Shown: positions 20,387 to 26,064 of the stretch, in pieces
How the letters are laid out: the number at the start of each line of letters is the position of its first letter
Position numbering within the stretch: the first letter of the stretch is position 1
From: Candidatus Wolfebacteria bacterium GWA1_42_9
Lineage (GTDB): Bacteria; Patescibacteriota; Minisyncoccia; UBA6257; JAGOQP01
NCBI GenBank assembly: GCA_001793775.1
Contig: MGIN01000031.1
Span: 1-26,064 of the forward strand
Length of the DNA: 26,064 nucleotides
Direction: 5' to 3'
Notes under the pieces: model-generated
Database searches by the model: none
Seen by the model: only the letters and a program-made list of their open reading frames with translations
What the model was told of the DNA's origin: nothing
Position numbers and translations under genes: made by a program

Positions 20387-20511
20387 ATGCCAATATACAA
20401 ATGGTGCCAATGATACTAATGGATACTAAGTTTTTTTCGTATTAATTCGTATCATGGACCCGACGGGGACGGATTAGAGTCCGTGCGCAGGTATTGGCAT
20501 ATTAGTGTCGC
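20387..20511. repeat. Palindromic intergenic element downstream of secF
   Basis: ATGCCAATA (20387-20395) pairs with TATTGGCAT (20492-20500). The right end TATTAGTGTCGC (20500-20511) matches the right end of the 118-bp copy B at 11 of 12 positions, and the middle holds CCCGACGGGGAC, close to the complement of their GACCCCGTCAGGG core. Probably a diverged relative. It includes upstream bases of the next gene. Confidence 0.5.
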
Positions 20512-20525
20512 ACAAGCGTAAGTAT

Positions 20526-21551
20526 ATGAATCTAGTTGAAACTTTAGACAAGATACTGAATTCTCTTGCCAGGCGCCAGAAGGAGGTAATCAATCAGCGT
20601 TTTGGATTGAAAACCACTCCTAAAACTCTGGCCCAGCTGGGGGAAAAGTACGGAGTCACGCGAGAAAGAGTCCGCCAAATTGAGGCGGCCGCTTTAAAGG
20701 TTTTGAGAAAATCAGTTGAAGAGCATCAACAGCTCAAAAAATCTTTTGAATTGATCGTTAACTATCTGGAAAATTTGGGAGGAACCCGCCGGGTCGAGTT
20801 TTTAACCGAAGATGTCCGACTTCTCTTAAAAGATCCTCAGATTTCTTTGTCGCACCTGGAACTTCTTTTTGCGATTTTTAAAAAACCCATGCTTTTTTTG
20901 GAAACCAAGGACTTTCATTCTTTTTGGTATCTTTCCCCGACTTCTCTAAAAGATAATCAAGAGTTTGTTAAAAAACTTCTTCAATTTCTCAAAAACAAAA
21001 AAGAGGATGTTATTGAAAAAAAACAATTTGACTATCTCTTTTATCAAGTGATCAAAACTCATTCCTTAAAAGATTTTGCTGCCCTCAACTTCGTTCAGAA
21101 CTCCAAAAAATTTGCCGTTAATCCTTTTGGTGATTTCGGTCTGACTGAGTGGAGAGAGATTCTTCCTAAAACTGTTCGTGACAAGTCCTATCTGGTCTTG
21201 AAGAAAAAAAGAGAACCGATGCATTTTCGGGAAATTGCTCAGGAAATCAACAAGACTAAATTTGATATTCGCCGGGCTCATCCTCAAACGGTTCATAACG
21301 AATTAATCAAAGATCCTCGTTTTGTTTTGGTGGGCAGAGGGCTTTATTCGCTCAGGGAATTTGGTATTATCCCGGGAACAACCAGAGAGATTCTCAAAAA
21401 AATATTGAAAGCCAAAGGTCCTTTGCCTCTAAACAAAGTAGTTGAGATGGTTTCTCAACAGAGAGTTTTAAAGCATAATACAATTCTGCTTAATTTAGCT
21501 AACCGGAAGCATTTTAAGAAAAGCCCGGATGGGATGTATCGGGTGGCTTAA
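20526..21551 (+). CDS. Sigma-70 region 4 / HARE-HTH fusion protein
   Basis: A 341-residue DNA-binding protein of unusual make-up. Residues about 10-65 match region 4 of primary sigma factors: RRQKEVINQRFGL, then TLAQLGEKYGVTRERVRQIE, the helix-turn-helix that recognises -35 boxes. There is no sigma region 2 or 3, so it cannot open promoters as a normal sigma factor. After a helical middle, residues about 220-285 (REPMHFREIAQEINK, DPRFVLVGRGLYSLREFG) look like a HARE-HTH winged-helix domain, as found in the RNA polymerase delta subunit and in chromatin-linked proteins. A second, weaker winged helix ends the protein (PLPLNKVVEMV, SPDGMYRVA). It may modulate RNA polymerase or promoter choice. 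ATG 20526 is preferred to the GTG at 20505. Confidence 0.75.
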   Translation: MNLVETLDKILNSLARRQKEVINQRFGLKTTPKTLAQLGEKYGVTRERVRQIEAAALKVLRKSVEEHQQLKKSFELIVNYLENLGGTRRVEFLTEDVRLLLKDPQISLSHLELLFAIFKKPMLFLETKDFHSFWYLSPTSLKDNQEFVKKLLQFLKNKKEDVIEKKQFDYLFYQVIKTHSLKDFAALNFVQNSKKFAVNPFGDFGLTEWREILPKTVRDKSYLVLKKKREPMHFREIAQEINKTKFDIRRAHPQTVHNELIKDPRFVLVGRGLYSLREFGIIPGTTREILKKILKAKGPLPLNKVVEMVSQQRVLKHNTILLNLANRKHFKKSPDGMYRVA

Positions 21552-21613
21552 GTTAGCTACGGAATACGAAAAGGTACGAAATTACGAGAGCAGGAAAATA
21601 TATTAAGATAGAT

Positions 21614-21640
21614 AAAACAGCTCAAGCAGGGCTGTTTTTT
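21614..21640 (+). terminator. Intrinsic terminator
   Basis: AAAACAGC (21614-21621) pairs with GCTGTTTT (21631-21638) around nine bases, followed by more T. It ends the sigma/HARE gene unit and abuts the -35 of the next promoter. Confidence 0.75.
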
Positions 21641-21666
21641 GATTGTCGGAAAGGATATACTATTAT
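21639..21666 (+). promoter_or_regulatory. Promoter of the first TraG-like ATPase
   Basis: TTGATT (21639-21644), 16-base spacer, TATTAT (21661-21666), five bases before the GTG start at 21672. The -35 overlaps the terminator's T-tract. Confidence 0.6.
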
Positions 21667-21671
21667 AGATA

Positions 21672-23396
21672 GTGGGTTTTGAATTTCTACTACCTGGTAT
21701 GGGAACCGAACCTTCTAAAGACGTTATTTATTTCGCCAAAACCGATTTTCGCAATCAGGATCGGCTTTTTGGCATTGACCGAAAAGACCGTCGCCAGCAT
21801 GTCTATGTGATGGGAAAGACCGGCACCGGCAAATCGGCCATGCTCTCCAATATGATTATCCAGGATATCGCCAACGGCGAGGGAGTTTGCGTAGTTGATC
21901 CGCATGGGGAACTGGTGGAAGGAATAATCAAGAACATTCCTGAGCATAGAAGAGAAGACGTTATTTATTTCAATCCGGCCGATACCGAGTATCACATCGG
22001 TTTTAACGTCTTGGAGCTTCCCGACTTTAAATACAAACATCTGGTGGCTTCGGGGTTGATGGGAATCTTTACCAAAATCTGGTCTAACGTCTGGTCAGCT
22101 CGAATGGAATATATTTTAAACAACGCTGTTTTGGCTTTATTGGATACTCCCGGAACAACTCTTTTAGGAATTATTAGAATCTTGGTGGATCAGGAATACC
22201 GCCAGCAGATTATTGCCAACATCAAAGATCCGGTGGTCAAAGCTTTTTGGATTCACGAATATGAACAGTGGCGCGATCAATTCCGTAACGAAGCCATTGC
22301 GCCTATTCAAAATAAGGTTGGCCAGTTTCTTTCCACCTCTATTATCCGCAACATCGTTGGCCAGTCCAGGAGTACGATAGATATCTTTAAGATAATGAAC
22401 GAAAAAAAGATATTCTTGGTAAACGTTTCCAAAGGAAGAATCGGCGAGGACAACTCGGCGCTTCTTGGGGCGATGATTATCACTAAAATTCAACTCTCGG
22501 CAATGGAGCGGGTAAGAGTTCCCGAAGAGGAAAGAGAAGATTTTTATCTTTATGTGGACGAGTTTCAGAATTTTGCTACCGATTCTTTTGCCGGGATTTT
22601 GTCGGAAGCCAGAAAATATCGTCTCGACCTGACTATTGCTCACCAATATATCGGCCAGCTGGTGACTGATGTCTCTACTAAGGTAAGAGATGCGGTTTTT
22701 GGAAACGTGGGAACGATGATTTTTTTCCGGATAGGTGCATCCGATGCCGAATTTTTGGAAGAGGAAATGGCTCCTGAATTTACTCCTCAGGATATGGTTA
22801 ATCTTCCCAACTATCATATCTATCTTAAATTAATGAGTCGCGGGGTGACCTCTAGACCGTTCTCGGCCCGAACTATTCCGCCGCTGGTTTTAAAGGAAAA
22901 GAAGGTTGATACGGAAGATATTATTAATGAATCTCGGAAGAGATATGCCCGGCCGCGGGCAATCGTAGAGGACGAAATCAATCGCTGGAGCGGAATGATG
23001 GGAATAACCGCCTCCTTGGAATCTGGTGAGGAGACGGAGCTTCATCGGGAAGTTTGTGCCCAGTGCGGCAAGGTGATGCTGGTCCCTTCCGGCGCTAGTG
23101 GGGAGGGTCCTCCTTACTGCGACGAATGTTTGGAAAAGTTGGGAAAGAAGATAGAACGCTCGGGCGAATCCAGAGAAGAAAGAGATGTGGGTGAGGATAC
23201 GGAAGACTTAGCTCTTTTGGGAATAGAATTTTCTCCTTCCAAGAAACCTAAAGGGAAAAGAAAACCGGTTGTTCAGGAAGAAGCATCGCTCTCCGGAACC
23301 GCTCCTTCCAAAAACCGAGGAAGAGAAAAAAGACAGGTGGACATTTCCGGATTAAAAGAAATTTTGAGAAAGGCCATCTCTCATGAAGAAGATTAG
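21672..23396 (+). CDS. TraG/VirD4-like type IV secretion coupling ATPase with C-terminal zinc ribbon
   Basis: A RecA-like hexameric ATPase related to VirD4/TraG and HerA-type DNA or protein pumps. Walker A is GKTGTGKS at residues 48-55, followed by VVDPHGELVE; Walker B is LYVDEFQNF with Asp296/Glu297, then SEARKYRLDLTIAHQY, the sensor region of this family. After the ATPase core, a probable zinc ribbon (CAQCGK and CDECL, about residues 464-490) leads to a charged, low-complexity tail. No membrane helix is present, so anchoring must come from a partner, plausibly the downstream membrane proteins. It starts with GTG at 21672, five bases after a -10 box. A paralogue begins at 25244. Similar clusters are common in CPR genomes and are usually linked to DNA transfer or surface appendages; the function here is inferred. 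Confidence 0.85.
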   Translation: MGFEFLLPGMGTEPSKDVIYFAKTDFRNQDRLFGIDRKDRRQHVYVMGKTGTGKSAMLSNMIIQDIANGEGVCVVDPHGELVEGIIKNIPEHRREDVIYFNPADTEYHIGFNVLELPDFKYKHLVASGLMGIFTKIWSNVWSARMEYILNNAVLALLDTPGTTLLGIIRILVDQEYRQQIIANIKDPVVKAFWIHEYEQWRDQFRNEAIAPIQNKVGQFLSTSIIRNIVGQSRSTIDIFKIMNEKKIFLVNVSKGRIGEDNSALLGAMIITKIQLSAMERVRVPEEEREDFYLYVDEFQNFATDSFAGILSEARKYRLDLTIAHQYIGQLVTDVSTKVRDAVFGNVGTMIFFRIGASDAEFLEEEMAPEFTPQDMVNLPNYHIYLKLMSRGVTSRPFSARTIPPLVLKEKKVDTEDIINESRKRYARPRAIVEDEINRWSGMMGITASLESGEETELHREVCAQCGKVMLVPSGASGEGPPYCDECLEKLGKKIERSGESREERDVGEDTEDLALLGIEFSPSKKPKGKRKPVVQEEASLSGTAPSKNRGREKRQVDISGLKEILRKAISHEED

Positions 23397-23401
23397 AATT
23401 G

Positions 23402-23410
23402 TGTTAAAAT
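23402..23410 (+). promoter_or_regulatory. Possible extended -10 box before the large membrane protein gene
   Basis: TGT-TAAAAT at 23402-23410, six bases before ATG 23417. No -35 is evident. It may allow leaderless expression independent of the upstream ATPase, although the gap is only 20 bases and co-transcription is likely. Confidence 0.35.
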
Positions 23411-23416
23411 AATCCT

Positions 23417-24709
23417 ATGATTTGGGAGGTAATTTTAAACGCTCTGGGGTCAGCTTGGTGGCTTATTGCCTTAGTAATTTTGATGCCCTTAGCTCATAAT
23501 GCTTGGATTGCTTGGCGCCAGGAGCTTTTTAAGTCAAATGTTAAGCACGTTCTTTTGGAAATTCACATTCCTCGCGAAATTAGAAAAAATCCCAAAGCGA
23601 TGGAACAGGTTCTGACTCAGATTCATTCTCTGGGGAATTATCCTAATGACATAAAAGAATATAATTGGGATGGGGAAATAACTTTATGGCACTCTTTTGA
23701 ATTGGTCAGCTTGGGAGGGGAAATTCACTTTTATATCCGGACTCCTAGAAAATACCAGGATATTGTTGAAGCGGCCTTTTTTTCCTATTATCCCGACGTG
23801 GAAATAACCGAAGCCGAAGATTATCTGAATAAAATTCCGGAAACGATGCAGGAGGTCTATAAAAAGAACTACGAATTGTGGGGAACGGAAATGGTTTTGG
23901 GAAAAGATCCTGCCTATCCTTTAAGAACCTACGAGGACTTCGAATCTCCTTCTGAAGAAAAAGAATATGATCCAATCTCCGTTTTTTTGGAGGTTTTGAG
24001 CAAGGTGAAAAAGAGCGAGTTTGTCGGCATCCAGTTTGTCTGCGCGCCGACTCTGCCTCCCAGATGGAGAAAACGTGGGGAAAAATTGGTTGAGGAGTTG
24101 AAAGAAAAGACATCCGGAAATATACGGGAAGTGGCTGAGGGAGCGGCCGATATTACCAAACAATTTCATCTTCGTACTCCCGGGGAGATAGAACTTATTA
24201 AGGCTGTTGAAAAGAACATTGAACGGCATGCCTTCAATACTCTTGTCCGTTTTATCTATCTCTCTCCCAAAGACACTTTTTACGAAGGATTCCCCCGGCG
24301 CGGAATCAGGGGAGCTTTCAATCAATATTCGGCTTTGAATCTCAATTATTTTATCAACAATTATGCGGTAGAAACCCGTACCCGGATTTGGAACTGGCCG
24401 CATATTTTACCAAAGTCCAGAGTTCGTTACCGCAAACAGAGAATGATTTATAATTACCGTCGCCCCAAACCCCCCCCGGAAACCTTTATAGGAAAATTAA
24501 TCAGTTCTTACTTCTTTAACTGGAATTTTGGCTCCAAATCCTACTACCTTAATACTCAAGCGATGGCAACTCTCTTTCATCCGCCGATGTACTATGTTTT
24601 GACCGCTCCTCATATTAAACGGCTTCCCAGCCGCAAACTGGGAGCGTCGGCAGGACTGTCTATTTTTAGTGAAGAAGAAAAGGGGTTGGAAAAATTTGAA
24701 CTCAAATAA
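23417..24709 (+). CDS. CPR-type membrane-anchored protein of the TraG-like ATPase cluster (DUF8128-like)
   Basis: A 430-residue protein with one N-terminal membrane helix (about residues 10-30) and a long soluble part expected in the cytoplasm. The soluble part starts LLEIHIPREIRKNPKAMEQV and contains FYIRTPRKYQDIVEAAFFSYYPDVEI. It ends with a segment I recognise from CPR proteins next to TraG-like ATPases (LNTQAMATLFHPP ... RLPSRKLGAS). I recall this as the DUF8128 group, but could not check it. Its position between two ATPases suggests that it tethers or regulates them, perhaps like VirB-type scaffold proteins. No catalytic motif is seen. The next gene starts 16 bases after its stop. Confidence 0.7.
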   Translation: MIWEVILNALGSAWWLIALVILMPLAHNAWIAWRQELFKSNVKHVLLEIHIPREIRKNPKAMEQVLTQIHSLGNYPNDIKEYNWDGEITLWHSFELVSLGGEIHFYIRTPRKYQDIVEAAFFSYYPDVEITEAEDYLNKIPETMQEVYKKNYELWGTEMVLGKDPAYPLRTYEDFESPSEEKEYDPISVFLEVLSKVKKSEFVGIQFVCAPTLPPRWRKRGEKLVEELKEKTSGNIREVAEGAADITKQFHLRTPGEIELIKAVEKNIERHAFNTLVRFIYLSPKDTFYEGFPRRGIRGAFNQYSALNLNYFINNYAVETRTRIWNWPHILPKSRVRYRKQRMIYNYRRPKPPPETFIGKLISSYFFNWNFGSKSYYLNTQAMATLFHPPMYYVLTAPHIKRLPSRKLGASAGLSIFSEEEKGLEKFELK

Positions 24710-24725
24710 TTTTCAAAAAATTCAT

Positions 24726-25229
24726 ATGGAGGAATCTATCATCTCTTTTTCTTCGGGAATTCTGGAGGTCACTCGCCTGGTTGTTATTGTTTTGGACGTT
24801 GTTTTTTTTCTCTTTTTTATTTATGCTCTTTTTAAAGTAATTCCCTATCGCCCCAAATTTGTCCGCAATCCGGAAAAGTATGCTTCGACCATCACTGCCA
24901 GAAAAGATTCTTTGATTTTGAAAGAGTGGGGGAAAATTCTGTTGCTCTTTAAAAAAGGAACCCCCGAGGCTTTTCGGCTCTCCGTTATTGCCGCCGACAG
25001 TTTAGTGGATCAGGTTCTAAAGAATATGGGTTTGGTTGGAGAGCATTTTGCCGACCGACTCTCCCGATTAGGAGGGGAAGAAATGAGAAATATCGACGGT
25101 GTCTGGGAGGCTCATCGCCTGCGAAACGATTTGGTTCACACGCCCCATCTGGGAATTTCTTTAGACGATACCAAAAAAACTCTGCGGGATTATTATAATT
25201 TTCTGAAAGAATTGGGGGCGTTAGATTAG
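24726..25229 (+). CDS. Small membrane-anchored protein with HEPN-like RNxxxH motif
   Basis: A 167-residue protein I cannot assign to a named family. One membrane helix near the N-terminus (about residues 15-38, VVIVLDVVFFLFFIYALF) is followed by a basic PYRPKF stop-transfer segment and an all-helical cytoplasmic domain. Near the end, AHRLRNDLVH gives R133-x4-H138 in the form RNxxxH, the active-site pattern of HEPN ribonucleases and of related tRNA- or nucleotide-binding helical domains. HEPN identity is inferred from this motif and helical character only. It is co-directional with and tightly packed between two TraG-like ATPases. ATG 24726 is preferred over an upstream ATG at 24669 that overlaps the previous gene. 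Confidence 0.6.
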   Translation: MEESIISFSSGILEVTRLVVIVLDVVFFLFFIYALFKVIPYRPKFVRNPEKYASTITARKDSLILKEWGKILLLFKKGTPEAFRLSVIAADSLVDQVLKNMGLVGEHFADRLSRLGGEEMRNIDGVWEAHRLRNDLVHTPHLGISLDDTKKTLRDYYNFLKELGALD

Positions 25230-25243
25230 AAAAACAAATTTTT

Positions 25244-26064
25244 ATGGCTCAAAGAAGCAGAATCCAAATAATCAAATATGCTCCGCCGCCGCCAGATTTG
25301 CCGATTTACGGAAAGGTAGACCCTAGGGAAGTAACTTTTATCGGCCGCACTAATTACGTGGCCGCCTTGGAAGAAAAGAAATTTATCTTTGGCGTCAAGC
25401 GAGCTGACCGGCGCCGCCACCTTTATGTCGTCGGGAAAAGCGGCGTAGGTAAAACCAAGCTTCTAGAGTTAATGATTCGTCAAGATATTACTTATGGCGA
25501 AGGGGTTTGTTTAATTGACCCTCACGGCGATATTGTAGATGCTACCTTGGATTTCATCCCCCGGGAAAGAATAGAAGACGTAGTCATCATTGATCCGGCC
25601 GACGATAAATTTCCCGTTTCTTTCAACCCGCTGGCCAATATTGACCCGTCTTTTAAACACCAATTGACCCAAGGTTTAATTGAAGTGATGGAAAAACAGT
25701 TCGGGGCCAATTGGACTCCTCGTTTGGAACATGTTTTTAGGTTTACCTGTTTAGCTCTTTTGGATTATCCTCACGCGACTATGCGGGGGATGATTTCTAT
25801 GCTAACCGACAGAAATTATCGCCAGAAGGTGGTGGAGTACATTGAAGACGATATGGTACGCCGCTTCTGGGCGATTGAGTTTGCCGACTGGTCAGAAAAG
25901 TTTGATACCGACGCCATTATTCCCTTGGTTAACAAACTGGGGCAATTCCTCTCTAATCCTTTACTGCGCAATATTTTCGGTCAGAAAGAAAATAGAATCG
26001 ACCTGGATAAGCTGGTTAAGGAAAAGAAAATAATCCTCATTAACCTTTCCAAAGGAAAACTGGG
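25244..26064 (+). CDS. Second TraG/VirD4-like ATPase (3' end beyond window)
   Basis: The first 273 codons of a paralogue of the ATPase at 21672. It shares FGVKRADRRRHLYVVG, Walker A GKSGVGKT, LIDPHGDIVD and ADDKFPVSFNPL, and the region before Walker B (KKIILINLSKGKLG) where the window ends. Its N-terminus is longer and proline-rich (APPPPDLPIYG). Two divergent copies suggest either a hetero-oligomer or two motors acting at different steps. ATG 25244 is 14 bases after the previous stop, with no ribosome binding site. Walker B and the C-terminus cannot be judged. Confidence 0.88.
   Translation, partial: MAQRSRIQIIKYAPPPPDLPIYGKVDPREVTFIGRTNYVAALEEKKFIFGVKRADRRRHLYVVGKSGVGKTKLLELMIRQDITYGEGVCLIDPHGDIVDATLDFIPRERIEDVVIIDPADDKFPVSFNPLANIDPSFKHQLTQGLIEVMEKQFGANWTPRLEHVFRFTCLALLDYPHATMRGMISMLTDRNYRQKVVEYIEDDMVRRFWAIEFADWSEKFDTDAIIPLVNKLGQFLSNPLLRNIFGQKENRIDLDKLVKEKKIILINLSKGKL

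Overview
The window looks like a chromosomal segment from a Candidate Phyla Radiation (Patescibacteria) bacterium, most likely of the Parcubacteria type. This is inferred from gene content and style, not from a marker-gene search. The signs are compact single-copy housekeeping genes, short intergenic regions filled with small palindromic repeats, a class II B12-dependent ribonucleotide reductase, a lone VKOR-type protein, an NlpC/P60 protein without a signal peptide, and a TraG/VirD4-like ATPase cluster. TGA is used as a normal stop (for example the debranching enzyme, YbeY and NrdJ), so recoded CPR lineages that read UGA as glycine are unlikely.

Layout. Positions 55-3317 (minus strand) hold three overlapping genes: two GT4 glycosyltransferases and a short glycogen-debranching-type enzyme, probably one glycan operon. 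Positions 3400-4580 are RNA-rich: tRNA-Asp with its own promoter and terminator, a divergent promoter driving an unidentified GC-rich structured RNA candidate, an NlpC/P60 gene, and tRNA-Met whose 3' end is three bases from the start codon of an ABC exporter (4583-6370). A second small-RNA-like unit follows (6423-6688), then a stand-alone GreA/GreB C-terminal domain protein, and pth facing away from lepB across a shared palindromic promoter.

From 7823 to 20379 every gene is on the plus strand and is housekeeping: lepB, hisS, a HIT protein, rpsU, yqeY, ybeY, ftsA, ftsZ, nrdJ, a VKOR-family protein, secD and secF. They cover protein export, translation and rRNA maturation, cell division and dNTP synthesis. 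FtsZ has a remarkable lysine/arginine-rich N-terminal extension. From 20526 to the end lie a sigma-region-4/HARE-HTH fusion protein and a block of two TraG/VirD4-like ATPases flanking a large membrane-anchored protein and a small membrane-anchored protein with a HEPN-like RNxxxH motif. The last ATPase runs off the window.

Two patterns run through the whole window. None of about 21 start codons has a convincing Shine-Dalgarno sequence. Several genes instead have a recognisable -10 box only 5-10 bases before the start codon, suggesting leaderless or near-leaderless mRNAs. The intergenic regions also carry a family of palindromic elements. Two 118-bp copies (8381-8498 and 11053-11170) are nearly identical, and one of these fits exactly between a stop and a start codon.
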